Source: Terebella lapidaria
Lineage: Eukaryota; Annelida; Polychaeta; Terebellida; Terebellidae
Length of the DNA stretch: 64,000 nucleotides
Direction of reading: 5' to 3'
NCBI GenBank assembly: GCA_949152475.1
Contig: OX424570.1
Span: 24,052,694-24,116,693, forward strand
Shown here: one piece after another, positions 35,520 through 48,649 of the stretch
Layout: each line of letters starts with the position of its first letter
Position numbering within the stretch: the stretch's first letter is position 1
Notes under the pieces: model-generated
Told to the model about the DNA's origin: nothing
The model's database searches: none
Seen by the model: only the letters and a program-made list of their open reading frames with translations
Made by a program: the position numbers and the translations under genes

Positions 35520-36890
35520 ATAAATGAGAGTTTTGGTCTTAAAACCATCGGTTGTACGCCATACGATTGGGAATTGGCCAAAGAAAAATACAAAAATAGG
35601 TTGAACATTTAATATTGATTAGAACCGGAGTTATAGTCAATTATGTGATTTTATTTTTTCAGTTGCCATGGCAACCGTTTTCACCCGATTTTGGCAAAAT
35701 TTGAAAGGGACTGAGCCATTACCATAGCACTCCAGCCCTATAAATTTCAAATCTATCGAACCGTTTGCCTTTGAGTTATGAGCGCAGACATTTGCACTGA
35801 AACGTCGCTGGCCAAAAATAACCGAAATCGTGACCCCCAATTTTTCGACATCCGGCAATAATGGAGAGTTTTCGTCGTACGACCATCTGTCGTACACCAA
35901 ACGATCGGGAATTGGCCAAAGAAAAATACAAAAATAGTTGGAAAAATTAATATCAAATAGAACCGGAGTTAGAGCCAATTATGCGATTTTCTTTTTTTTC
36001 CGTTGCCATGGCAACCGTTTTCATCCGATTTTGGCAAAATTTTGAGGGGTCTGAGCCACCATCATAGTACTCTAGTTCTGTAAATTTCAAATCGATCGGA
36101 CCGTCTGCCTTTGAGTTATGAGCACAGACATTTGCACTGAAACGTCGCTGGCCAAAAATAACTGAAATCGTGACCCCCAATTTTTCGACATCGGGCGATA
36201 ATGGAGAGTTTTCGTCGTACGACCATCGGTCGTACACCATACGATCGGGAAATGGCCAAAGAAAAATACAAAAATAGTTGGAAAAATTAATATCGAGTAG
36301 AACCGGAGTTAAAGCCAATTATGTGATTTTCTTTTTTCCGTTGCCATGGCAACCGTTTTCATTCGATTTTGGCGAAATTCTGAGGGGAATGAGCCAGCAC
36401 CATAGCACTCTTGCCCTATAAATTTCAAATCGATCGGGTCATTTGCCTTTGAGTTATGAGCGCAGACATTTGCACTGAAACGTCGCTGGCCAAAAAAATT
36501 GAAACCGTGACCCCCAATTTTTCGACATCGGGCGATAATGGAGAGTTTTGGTCGTACGACCACGGGCCATATATCAGATGATCAGGAATTGGCCATAGAA
36601 AAATACAAAATTAGTTAGAAAAATTTATCTTGAATGGAACCGGAGTTATGGTCAATTATTGATTTTTACATTTTCCGTTGCCATGGCAACAGTTTTTGTC
36701 CGATTTTGACCAGATTTGAGGAGGACCGAGCCACTGAGATACCGCTTCATCCCTATAAGTTTCATGTTGATCGGACCATTCTCCTTTGAGATATGCGCGC
36801 GGACAGACAGACAGACAAACAAACAGACATACAAACGGACAGACCCGATTGCAATACCCTCTGCCCCTATCGGGGCGAGGGTAAAAATAA
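35520..36890. repeat. Tandem array of a ~340-bp unit
   Basis: Units begin at the AACCGGAGTT word near 35621, 35959, 36299 and 36636 (periods 338, 340, 337), with a partial unit before the first and a truncated last one. Each has GTTGCCATGGCAAC, GAGTTATGAGC and GTCGTACGAC. The array ends with a (GACA)n-like run at 36802-36845 and a CCCC-TATC-GGGG hairpin near 36866-36878. Minus-strand open frames of 83-121 codons recur in each unit, but the period is not a multiple of three. Confidence 0.9.
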
Positions 36891-36899
36891 CGGTATGGT

Positions 36900-37714
36900 A
36901 CAATCGCCTCCAATTCTTTATGCTGTGATTTCCATGTGGGAGCCAAGGAGACAGAGCCGATTGTGATTCGATTTAGCTTTGCAAATTTAAATATATGTGT
37001 TCATGAAGCGAAATAAATTGATTACATTTATTATTGCTAGTATGTAGCCTATGTTTAGGTCTATATACATTGATGTTGTTTCTCAAACATTTGCTCATTA
37101 AGAGAAACATGTTTTTTTTATACACAAAAGCCAAAGAATAACGATATAATCATTGTATTTAATCATTCTGTTTGAAGCCTTTCAATGGTTCCTGCAATCT
37201 ATCTTAAATCTTAGACAGTTTTAATAATTGACAAGAAGGTTAGTGTCAGTCTCATTTTGGCTCTCCAGCTTTGGTCAAGCGCAAAGCGATCTGGCTGAAT
37301 TTGGATTCCCTGTAATACCAGTGTCATGTGATCAAGGCGAGTGTGTTATTCTAAAAAGGTAACGGTCGAGTTTTGTGTGGCGGATGAATTCAGGAAGCAC
37401 GATTACAACGGATGAGTGTATTCTGTTTTCATCCGTCGAACTAAACGAGCCCAATATTTTCCGATGCGGAAAAAACACACTAGCTTGGTCTCTTGCACAA
37501 TTATTCAGACATATCTTTAGATGCTGTCGTAATATCCTACCAAAATTTTGAATATTCATTAATTTAATAATATTAATTCAATAATAGTCATGAATATGCA
37601 CAGAATAGAGAGGTGTCACTGCAAATTTCCATTGTCTACCATTTTGCCCTGTAATCCTGGCGGCGGGAGGGGGTGTTGTAGTTTGTCGTCTTGTTTTACC
37701 AAGACTTATAGCTG
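36900..37714. other. Intergenic stretch without recognised genes
   Basis: No supported exon, repeat or RNA gene was seen. Confidence 0.5.
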
Positions 37715-38045
37715 TGTTTAAGAAATTCTATGGACGTCATCATGATCTGGTTGATAAATTCCCCAAATCCATGTCTGCCATGCAACTAGATCTATTTTCA
37801 TGTTAATTTTGGGGAATTCATGACGGGTGCCACTAGTGGAGCAGGATATGCTCACTCTTTCCGGAACACCTGAATTCACCTCCTAATGGCCATTTTGGGG
37901 GGTTCATGAGTTTCCCTGTCATTTTTGTTTTCTCTCACTTCGTATGCCTGATATGACTTTCTGTCCCCGGACTATGAGATTGGATAACGGACCCTGTTTT
38001 GTTTGCTCGGAATACTTAATACTGGGTATTGATTCCACGTCTACG
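37715..38045 (+). mobile_element. Reverse-transcriptase element, 3' tail fragment
   Basis: Encodes a KKFYGRHHDLVDK-like C-terminus followed by the same 3' tail as in the lysozyme tandem units (GCCACTAGTGGAGCAGGA at about 37827-37844). It lies outside the lysozyme array, so this family is dispersed. Confidence 0.65.
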
Positions 38046-38049
38046 ACTG

Positions 38050-39730
38050 TGAGTTATGTCATTTCGTTTTACTGCTATTCTTTCATTCATAAATTCACGT
38101 CGTAGTAATAGTAGTAAACACATTCAGTGATGACATTCATAAACCCCCTCCACACGTCAGGAGTGTCACCAGTTCAAAATACAAAAGTGGAGTGACACCT
38201 CCCTATTCTACACTCTGATACTATTACATGTATGCCTGTGGTGTCCAAACAAGAAAATACAGCTAACTGTGAGAGTCGACATTAGAGCTCGAGCACACCA
38301 TCAGCACCCTAGACAGCGGAATGTATTCTACTCAACGTAACCCCCCCCCCCTCCAAATAAAAATGCTACCATAATGATATCCTCCCTTAAATGATTCCAA
38401 TTCATTCCCGTATATTATGATGAAAGCATAGGCCTACTTCATTCATATTTTTCTAATAAGTAAACATTCATTTTGAACTCAATGAAACAGATACTCCTGC
38501 TAAAATGGTATTGAACCTTAATGAAATATCCTTAAAAATATTTTAAACTATGAGGAATATCTGCATCTGATATCATGATAATTAACATATATGCCCACTG
38601 GGCTAATGAAAAGACCAGTTTAAAATATAAAGGATTTTCTGAAGCTTCGCAAACCCAACACCTTGACATATAAAATACGTCAAATTATGGTAAATGTAGC
38701 CGTGGCATCGCAGACGAATCGTTGTGTTCGCTTCATAAGACCGAGGAATGCCACACGGCACACGCAAGCTTACATGGATGCTGCACAGGAGATTGTGTGC
38801 TCCAAAATACGCGTCATTGCGGTAAAATTTGCTTTGCATTCTGGGAACGTCAATTTCCATCGGCTCCGCCATTTTGACGTTTTCCAAACAATCTCAGCAT
38901 TTTGCGTAATTTTCTCAAACCTAACACATCGATTTATGCATTATACATGTGTGGAATATTCAAAGTTTACCATCAATTCGAGAGATTTCATGTCAAGGAC
39001 GAAGAAAATTCTCATTTGAAGTAGGTTTCTAAACGTTTAAATGCCAAAACGGGCGTCGATAGGTCGGCATGAAACCTCCATGAAAAAGTCAGCATATAGA
39101 CATGTAGAGGGTTGGGGGCTTCGCCCCCAACGCTCTAATGTCAAAAATGTCAAGTATGGGCTTGGTAGCTCTTGGTTACTAGGACTGTTTTCATATGACA
39201 TCATATTGTGCTTTAACGTAATAATGGTCTTTACGTAATCCAGAAAAAAAGTTATCTAGGCCCGACGTGGCTCAGCGAGTGATACAGATTTGAACTATTT
39301 TGAAGTACATGTATGGTGATACAGAAAAGTTAGCACACTTAAAGATAGGGTTTACCCTGCGGTTTTTTGCAATAAAATGGATGAATACATCCAGTTGAAC
39401 ATTCTGAAATTTTCTCATAATTTATGAGCACCTAATTAGTACATTGCAAGTGTTCCGATAATCAGCATTCTAATCAAATTACCCGCCTTTACGTTTATCC
39501 GCACGGGGGCGCATGTGTACCGCAAATGAAGTGTACTCGTGCAAACAAACTGGACCCGAGTTTGCCGTTCTTGCCTGCTTGAAGTGCTTCTGTGCTCACT
39601 TTGTTCGAGTGATTTTCACGTATTTGCTTTGATCTGTGCAGTTATCGACGTGTGGAAAGATGAGGAATGGGTACCTGCGTTTCGTTTGAAAGTGACATCA
39701 GTCAGATTTATTGTGAATCTTGGCAGCAGC
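38050..39730. other. Intergenic stretch with small repeats
   Basis: No supported gene. AGGGTTTACCCTGCGGTTTT near 39346 recurs in reverse complement near 52197. A perfect 9-bp stem with a TTC loop (GTTGGGGGC/GCCCCCAAC) is at 39111-39131. Confidence 0.5.
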
Positions 39731-40096
39731 CTAGGTAAAGTTAGCCTACTTCACTCGGGTGGATGGCACGACTCGCACAGTGTGTGGGTCGGGCCATCCA
39801 CTATGCCTATGGAAATCGGGTCACGACATGGCGTTTGATGATTGTAACTTGTCACTTCTCATAAATTTATGGTAGAATCAGCGACGTGGATGGGGCTTCA
39901 AATGTCAAATAACAATCACCAAGCGTCAAAAGAGTGCCGACAAAAGACAAATATCAAATGACAAGTGAAACTTGTGAAAAGTGATGTGGCTGATTCTAGG
40001 CCCCCTACCATGAATTTATGAGAAGTGACAAGTTCCAATCATCAAACGCCATGTCGTGACCCGATTTCCACCCCAGAGTGAAGTAACTTTACCTAT
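39731..40096. repeat. Long inverted repeat upstream of a THAP exon
   Basis: The left arm 39731-39882 and right arm 39990-40096 share TCGGGTCACGACATGGCGTT, CTTGTCACTTCTCATAAATT and AGGTAAAGTTA in opposite orientation. The left arm holds an extra insert of about 45 bp (39763-39808). The loop is about 107 bp. It ends 200 bp before the THAP exon start at 40299 and may be the remnant of a small DNA element. Confidence 0.8.
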
Positions 40097-40604
40097 CTTG
40101 GCAGTAACTTGCAAGTTTCTGTCAAACCTTCACCAGTTCACGGTTCACCACACATTGACACAGTGACAGTCACCAGTGAGTGGACGTGCCGTATGTGTGG
40201 CTGACGAGTCATATCGACTATCCATCTTTGTCTTGTTACTGTTGGTATGATCAGATAGTGATTGGACGAAAGTAGGAAGATCAAAAACATTTTCAAAGAT
40301 GGTGCGACGGTGTGTGGTTTTGGCATGTGGTGGACTACCTGAGCCCCAAGTGCGAGGAACTCACGTTTTCCCTTTCACCAACGGAGTGCCTGACCAGCGA
40401 TGGCTAAGATTTGTGCGAGTCTGGAGAACTAACTTTGTGCCTTCAAAACACAGCCACGTGTGTTCTGAACATTTCCAACCAAATGACTTCGTCAACTATG
40501 AAGAGTTTAAAGCTGGTAAGAAATTTTGAGAAATGCCGAATTTGAACGCAAGGGTTGCATGAACAATAACATGGGCAATCTGAGACATATAGGCTATACT
40601 AAAG

Positions 40605-41157
40605 TTCATGCATCAGTGAAACACGCTTTTTGGCCGTAATTTTGTTATAAACAATCGGATCAACTTGAAATTTTGTGTGTATTTATTGGGCATCATGCCG
40701 TAATTTTTCACCATAGAGTTCTATCTCAAAAATTGAGAAAGTTGGCAATCTAACCCAATGTTAAATTTCAGCCTCAACATGGAATTTCAAAGTCTGCACA
40801 AAAACAACAATTTTTATTCGATGTACGAGTTATATATTACTTCAGAATACACATATTACTCAATATAAACTGACTATGCCTTCCGACTCTAAATCAACAC
40901 AATACATTGTAGGTTCATTCTGTTTGGGCATAAACACGATAAAAGCCTCGAATTTGATGAAATTTACTTGATCACATTTCCGACTGAAATTTAGCATTGG
41001 GTCAGATTGCCAACTTTTTAAATTTTTTAGATAGAATTCTGACATTAGTGAAAAATTACGGCATGATACCCAATGGACAAACACAAAATTTCAAGTTGAT
41101 CCGATCATCCAAAACGAAACTACGGCCAAAAAGCGTGTTCCACTGATGGACGAACTT
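40605..41157. repeat. Fold-back MITE-like element, copy 2, within intron 1 of the THAP gene
   Basis: Same family as 2308-2886. The left arm starts GTTCATGCATCAGTGAAACA, the right arm ends CACTGATGGACGAACTT, and the asymmetric centre is in the opposite orientation. It lies in the intron between the first two THAP exons. Confidence 0.75.
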
Positions 41158-42960
41158 CACTTTAATTTTGCCGCAACGCTGAATCACGAACAGTGATATT
41201 TTTTTGAAGCTGTTTTATCCTTTTGATAGATGTTGATGAAAAATGTAACATTTCTGCACTCAGTTGGGAGTTTAGCATGTTAGTGGTTGTATGGAAATCA
41301 TTGATTTGCAAATTTCAGCCAGCAAAATTGCAAAATTGGCAAGGGTTTTTCAGCAATTTAAGCTGAATATTGTCACCAATGTAGACTATATTTTGATTTT
41401 GTGTGAATGAAGGCTAAGCCTGATATGTTAACTGGTGCCAAATATGGACATTCCTATTCTGGTAGATCCAATAGACTAGTGAAATGTATCAGATGCTTAT
41501 CTCTGATGATCAGTCATACTGACATGCACATCTTATAATTGTGTGTGTCAACATTTGAACCATCGAAAAGAGTTGAACCATGTTTTGTTGCAGGCGTTGT
41601 GAAACTACTACGGTTGAAGCAAGGAGCTTTTCCCACGGTACAGCCCTCAAACGAAAAGCTGAACAATGTGCTTCTGAGGCCGAGGAAATCGAAGACTGGT
41701 ATGTACCTGTGATTGTTATGAATATGGTGTAATGTATCTATACAACTATTTGCACGGGTGTTTGCCTGCTTCGGGTATATCATGATTCATGGTACTGATA
41801 TTTTGTCATGGTACTGTCATTTGTACTTAATCAGGTCCCAGCTATTCCGAGAATGTCTTCAACACCACGGAGACATTTGCCGAGTCGAGGAGTCAAGATG
41901 TTGTCAAGATGGATCCAGCGCGGGTAAATCTTCAACAAAAATATGTTCTCACTTCTATTCAGAAAAATATGTTAGTTAATCAACTTTACAATCTAATTAT
42001 CAGTTTCCAAATCTCTATATGTGTTCGTGATAATTTAATCCTATTCAAAGATTGGGAAAAAATTAACATGTGTTAAGTGTGAACAGTTTGGATGTTTGTT
42101 ACATGTATTTGTGTATCCACCGACCCTTCAGGAGATCAAAGGGCCTAAACAGGTTATTGAACCACCTCTATCAGTGACTGAGGAAAGCGTTGAAGAATCG
42201 AGAGATCCTGTCTTGGTGGGTCCTCCACAGTACGATTGGCACCCACTCATGTCATCGAAAGGTGAGTAGACATAGCTGAAGTCATGTGTGAATTGGTTCC
42301 ACTGGTAATAAGATCTTATTTTCCATTACAGCAATGATGGTGGGATATTTTCAGTTTTCCCCTTAAACGCTCATAATTTTGATGTTGAACAATCTGAAGT
42401 TTACCTTGAAAAAATATGTTATTTTGCATGGCCTAGATACTGAAATTTCATCCATCAGGTGTCCAAACTGCCCCACCCGTCCAGAACAACAACAGCGCAT
42501 CGAGGAGTTGTCAGGTGAACAGTGGTGTGTTCTAACGGTGGAGTGTTCATAATACAGCTACTTTTGTCCTCGTGTGTTACCTTGAAATTCTTGCTATATA
42601 CAGTGGTCCCTTTCAGACCCATTGATCTTACCTCCTGGCAACAAAATCAAGGTTTTATCTGAGAAGTTTTTCTACAGGTGTTCATCTACATGAAAATGTT
42701 AAACTTTTCCAAATAACGTCTTTGTCGAGGGGACGTCTTCATTGAGGGGAGTCCTGTATGAGTGAAAACATTGCTATTTGAGGGGGGACATCTGTTTGTA
42801 GGTGGTTTACAACGTAATTTTGTATTACATGTATTCCTGGCCTAATAATGTTAAATCGTGTATTATTCCTTGTGTACTCCAGAAGGCAACTGAAGCACCG
42901 ATGGAGCAGGTGGCGGATAGTGAGTCTAACAAGGAGCCTGACGACATGAGTGAAGCTGGA

Positions 42961-45799
42961 TTTGACCCTGAGGATGAGTTGTGGGAACCGGCTGAGGACT
43001 GTGATGACCACACTGATTCAATCGAAGAAAATTCTGACATTGAAGTCAACTACAATTATTCATTGTGAGTATACATTAGTCTGAAGCCAAAATGCCCAAT
43101 ATAGGTGCTCACAGAGTTATCATGTCCTTTGATACAATGTTATACAAATATTTCATCCAGATAATCATGTAACTTACTTTTGTTCCAGGAAAGTTGGAGA
43201 GCGGCCTCCCCAGCATCCGAAAGAATTCTTGATCTTTTGCAACATGTGTGGAATGCAAGTGCCAAACAGACCTCATCATTGTGAACAAGTTGGAAACATG
43301 CATCAAAGTTGAGCAAGTATGTGTATAGCATATTTGATGATGGTATCATTTATTCTATTCACTCAAAATGAATCCTCAATTATTTTTCTTTTCCGGGCAT
43401 GTACATGTTATAAATATATTTTCCGATAACATGTGAACTAGTGCATGTATTAAGATAAGAGCAAAATGTGTTGGTTTAATGCAATGTTGCACATGTAGAA
43501 AATATATTAATAATTTCAGTCTATAAGGATTTCTTATGTTTCGTATAAACATCGTCATCCCTAATTTTACAGAAGTGCAATTGTGGCTACTTTCGGACAT
43601 GATTACCAACTCTCTCTGTATTACTGTTGTTGATGACAAAATTTGTTTTGCATATTCCTAGTCTCGCTACCTTGAGGCAACATTTCTGCAACAGTGGCAA
43701 GACGAGCAGCAGTCCATGATCACACAACTGAAGGAGCGAGATGAACCACTGCACATCGCAGGAGATGGCTGAAACGACTCCCCTGGTTATGCAGTGAAAT
43801 ACGGCTCTCACACTGTGATGGGGTGCAGCGTCAACAATGTACTAGATTTCCAGCTTGTTTAGGTGTAATATCTTACAGAAGTATATTTCTGGTGCAATAA
43901 TACATACACTGTCTTATTAAGGCATTTCAACAGAAATGCCTTTATGTTTTTGTCAAATTATTAGTTTTTATTCCACATTTTAGTTTCCGCACGATAACTT
44001 CAGTTTGCCTCGATGTATCTCCGCCGAATTTTCACCGCTGATCAGAAATGTTGTGTAGAAGAGAAGGAGCATATTGTTTTTGAGCCGGGTCCATGGGGAT
44101 GAAATATATGTTTCTGGTTTCCGCACGATAACTCAAAAAGTTCTATGGCAATGACTGCGGAACTTTGCATGGAGGTTCATATATCACCAGGGAAGAAGCT
44201 TATTGATTTTGAGGCCGATCCGTCAAACGACTTTTGACCTAGGGCTTGAAATAGTTTTAGCTGAGTCATCCTTGAGGCTCTCATACATATCTCGAAACGT
44301 ACATTATTTTCGGAATCGTCATACATGTGCTAGGCAAATATGTCTAAGGGGTTGTCAAAGAGCTTCATCGATATCTCGGAAACGGTGCCTCGTAGAGCGA
44401 AAAGGACGTTATTTTCATACTAATCGCCCTAGACAAACATGTCTTAATAGTATGGGGTGACCTTTGATCTTGATCTGAAATTTTTTACCCGAGTCGACAT
44501 TTTTCATTTTCGTCGATATCTCGGAAACGGTGCGTCGTAGAGTGAAACGGATGTTATTTTAGGACTCGTCGCCCTCGACAAACAATAAGTCAAACATGTC
44601 TTAATGGTGTTAGAGATGACCTTTGACCTTGACCTGAATTTTTTTCGCTGAGTCGGCATTTTTCGATTTCATCGATATCACGGAAACTGTGACCTAGAGC
44701 AAACCAGACATTAGACAGATAGTTTTTGGGGGTATCAAGTTTGTCCTTCACATAGATGTAATTGCATAAATGTCTTATAGGTCTCATTGGGAGCTTCGTC
44801 ATATTTTGTTTTTTTTATGCTTCACCCTGAAATGCCTCCAAGGCCTTTAGGCCTTGACGTCAATTTTTTGCATGAAATTTCTCTGTATATTTCATTTCTA
44901 TTGGAAGAAACATTGATCACCATAAATCTCCAACACCATTTCAGTGACTTGTGCATAAAGATTAGAAGATGTGTAATCTGAATTTTTTTTTCCAATTACA
45001 GAGCAATGAAGTTCAAAACTCGGCAAGGTGCGAACTGGAGGGTCTGAAGCGAGCGATGGACTGCCTGTCAGCAAACGACTTGGTGGTGGCAGAACTGATC
45101 ACTGATCACCACAAGACAATTGTGAAGTGGATGCGGGAAACCTATCCAGAAACATGAGAAACGAAGCACCGCAATGATGTCTGGCTTAGTCTTATCAATG
45201 TTATGATGGACACTGGACAAATGACATTTTGTAGACTTGCACTTATGCTTCCATTTTCTTTCTGATCCATTTGATTCAATGCTGACTTTGTAGCTGTGTC
45301 TTCGATTGCAAAAAATTGGTTAATGTGTGCAAGATAATCTGACATTCCACATACCAAACATTTACCTGCATTTACACAATTGGTTTGCTTTATCCGTGGA
45401 GTCACTAAGTGCGTTTTCATGTTGTCTTACTTGTGTCCTCCATTATTTACCATTGTCATTGTTTATTGCTCAGTGTTACATGATGTACTCAAATTGGTTT
45501 TAACTTTGTGATGCGTCGCAGACAAACATGTAGTCGGGTCTTCTCGACTGCAGCGTTCTCTGTGTTAAATCTTGTAACATATCCTAGTTTACAAATGAAC
45601 CAATCTTCAAGCATTCGTGGTTGGTCTGGTTCTGATAAATGTGTGTCAATTAGTACATGAATTCAGCTCATTTCAAATGCTGCTGTTCTGACTGGCTGCT
45701 AGTCTTGGTTCATATCCCACGCTTGTTTTTTTTTACCTGGAGAGTTACACTGTAACCAGGTTTTTTTTAAAAACAGGGGTTATGCAAGACACATTTAAA
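42961..45799 (+). repeat. Tandem duplication, copy A (2.84 kb)
   Basis: Runs from the middle of the acidic exon (TTTGACCCTGAGGATGAG) to the ACATTTAAAT at 45791-45800. Copy B follows directly. The junction carries a 4-bp microhomology (ATTT) shared by both parental ends. Confidence 0.95.
44368..44700. repeat. Internal repeats with TCGATATCTCGGAAACGGTG
   Basis: Three copies start near 44368, 44512 and 44673 (the last diverged), spaced 144 and 161 bp, each followed by TGACCTTTGA-type words. They lie in the last intron of copy A and again in copy B near 47209, 47353 and 47514. Confidence 0.75.
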
Positions 45800-48640
45800 T
45801 TTGACCCTGAGGATGAGTTGTGGGAACCGGCTGAGGACTGTGATGACCACACTGATTCAATCGAAGAAAATTCTGACATTGAAGTCAACTACAATTATTC
45901 ATTGTGAGTATACATTAGTCTGAAGCCAAAATGCCCAATATAGGTGCTCACAGAGTTATCATGTCCTTTGATACAATGTTATACAAATATTTCATCCAGA
46001 TAATCATGTAACTTACTTTTGTTCCAGGAAAGTTGGAGAGCGGCCTCCCCAGCATCCGAAAGAATTCTTGATCTTTTGCAACATGTGTGGAATGCAAGTG
46101 CCAAACAGACCTCATCATTGTGAACAAGTTGGAAACATGCATCAAAGTTGAGCAAGTATGTGTATAGCATATTTGATGATGGTATCATTTATTCTATTCA
46201 CTCAAAATGAATCCTCAATTATTTTTCTTTTCCAGGCATGTACATGTTATAAATATATTTTTCCGATAACATGTGAACTAGTGCATGTATTAAGATAAGA
46301 GCAAAATGTGTTGGTTTAATGCAATGTTGCACATGTAGAAAATATATTAATAATTTCAGTCTATAAGGATTTCTTATGTTTCGTATAAACATCGTCATCC
46401 CTAATTTTACAGAAGTGCAATTGTGGCTACTTTCGGACATGATTACCAACTCTCTCTATAATACTGTTGTTGATGACAAAATTTGTTTTGCATATTCCTA
46501 GTCTCGCTACCTTGAAGCAACATTTCTGCAACAGTGGCAAGACGAGCAGCAGTCCATGATCACACAACTGAAGGAGCGAGATGAACCACTGCACATCGCA
46601 GGAGATGGCCGAAACGACTCCCCTGGTTACGCGGTGAAATACGGCTCTCACACTGTGATGGGGTGCAGCGTCAACAATGTACTAGATTTCCAGCTTCTTT
46701 AGGTGTAATATCTTACAGTAGTATATTTCTGGTGCAATAATACATACACTGTCTTATTAAGGCATTTCAACAGAAATGCCTTTATGTTTTTGTCAAATTA
46801 TTAGTTTTTTTTTCCACATTTTAGTTTCCACACGATAACTTCAGTTTGCCTCGATGTATCTCCGCCGAATTTTCACCGCTGATCAGAAATGTTGTGTAGA
46901 AGAGAAGGAGCATATTGTTTTTGAGCCGGGTCCATGGGGATGAAATATATGTTTCTGGTTTCTGCACGATAACTCAAAAAGTTCTATGGCAATGACTGCG
47001 GAACTTTGCATGGAGGTTCATATATCACCAGGGAAGAAGCCTATTGATTTTGAGGCCGATCCGTCAAACGACTTTTGACCTAGGGCTTGAAATAGTTTTA
47101 GCTGAGTCATCCTTGAGGCTCTCATACATATCTCGAAACGTACATTATTTTCGGAATCGTCATACATGTGCTAGGCAAATATGTCTAAGGGGTTGTCAAA
47201 GAGCTTCATCGATATCTCGGAAACGGTGCCTCGTAGACCGAAAAGGACGTTATTTTCATACTAATCGCCCTAGACAAACATGTCTTAATAGTATGGGGTG
47301 ACCTTTGATCTTGATCTGAAATTTTTTACCCGAGTCGACATTTTTCATTTTCGTCGATATCTCGGAAACGGTGCGTCGTAGAGTGAAACGGATGTTATTT
47401 TCGGACTCATCGCCCTTGACAAACAATAAGTCAAACATGTCTTAATGGTGTTAGAGATGACCTTTGACCTTGACCTGAATTTTTTTCACTGAGTCGGCAT
47501 TTTTCGATTTCATCGATATCACGGAAACTGTGACCTAGAGCAAACCAGACATTAGACAGATAGTTTTTGGGGGTATCAAGTTTGTCCTTCACATAGATGT
47601 AATTGCATAAATGTCTTATAGGTCTCATTGGGAGCTTCGTCATATTTTGTTTTTTTTATGCTTCACCCTGAAATGCCTCCAAGGCCTTTAGGCCTTGACG
47701 TCAATTTTTTGCATGAAATTTCTCTGTATATTTCATTTCTATTGGAAGAAACATTGATCACCATAAATCTCCAACACCATTTCAGTGACTTGTGCATAAA
47801 GATTAGAAGATGTGTAATCTGAAATTTTTTTTCCAATTACAGAGCAATGAAGTTCAAAACTCGGCAAGGTGCGAACTGGAGGGTCTGAAGCGAGCGATGG
47901 ACTGCCTGTCAGCAAACGACTTGGTGGTGGCAGAACTGATCACTGATCGCCACAAGACAATTGCGAAGTGGATGCGGGAAACCTATCCAGAAACATGAGA
48001 AACGAAGCACCGCAATGATGTCTGGCTTAGTCTTATCAATGTTATGATGGACACTGGACAAATGACATTTTGTAGACTTGCACTTATGCTTCCATTTTCT
48101 TTCGGATCCATTTGATTCAATGCTGACTTTGTAGCTGTGTCTTCGATTGCAAAAAATTGGTTAATGTGTGCAAGATAATCTGACATTCCACATACCAAAC
48201 ATTTACCTGCATTTACACAATTGGTTTGCTTTATCCGTGGAGTCACTAAGTGCGTTTTCATGTTGTCTTACTTGTGTCCTCCATTATTTACCATTGTCAT
48301 TGTTTATTGCTCAGTGTTACATGATGTACTCAAATTGGTTTTAACTTTGTGATGCGTTGCAGACAAACATGTAGTCGGGTCTTCTCGACTGCAGCGTTCT
48401 CTGTGTTAAATCTTGTAACATATCCTAGTTTACAAATGAACCAATCTTCAAGCATTCGTGGTTGGTCTGGTTCTGATAAATGTGTGTCTATTAGTACATG
48501 AATTCAGCTCATTTCAAATGCTGCTGTTCTGACTGGCTGCTAGTCTTGGTTCATATCCCACGCTTGTTTTTTTTTACCTGGAGAGTTACACTGTAACCAG
48601 GTTTTTTTAAAAAACAGGGGTTATGCAAGACACATTTAAA
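45800..48640 (+). pseudogene. THAP/DDE transposase 3' half, copy B
   Basis: Near-identical duplicate of 42961-45799. Exons correspond to the acidic exon remainder (45800-45903), the Cys-rich exon (46028 to about 46155), the DDE exon (46502-46702) and the last DDE exon (47843-47998, then KHRNDVW after a stop). The first DDE motif is intact here (GDGRNDSPGYAVKYG, CGA at 46610), whereas copy A has TGA; ITDRHK is kept where copy A has ITDHHK. The TAG at 46700 and the TGA at 47996 are shared by both copies, so the gene was already damaged before duplication. It has no THAP exons of its own. Confidence 0.85.
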
Positions 48641-48649
48641 TTTTCGGAA

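Larger units (their letters stand above)
40299..45190 (+). pseudogene. THAP + DDE transposase gene, Kolobok-like, copy A, decayed
   Basis: Exon 40299-40515 encodes a THAP DNA-binding domain (C-x4-C near the N-terminus, RWLRFVRVW, C-x2-H in HVCSEHF), completed by the AFPTV motif in exon 41594-41698. Likely further exons are 41835-41923, 42132-42261, 42459-42514, 42883-43064 (acidic) and 43189 to about 43316 (CNMCGM with a later HHC). The DDE core follows in 43662-43862 (GDG-stop-NDSPGYAVKYG) and 45002-45190 (SNEVQNSARCELEGLKRAM, ITDHHK, then KHRNDVW). Stops lie at 43310, 43770, 43860 and 45155 within the expected frame, and a zinc-finger/linker exon expected before the DDE core is not found. 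It resembles Kolobok transposases from memory. It is probably dead; the early exons could still be expressed. Confidence 0.75.

Noticed and set aside
35637..36563. Open frames of 83-121 codons on the minus strand as a protein family
   Set aside because: They coincide with the 340-bp tandem repeat, shift frame from unit to unit, and show no known motif.
39258..39300. tRNA- or SINE-like stretch (GGCTCAGCGAGTGA)
   Set aside because: A possible A-box only; no B-box follows at a workable distance.
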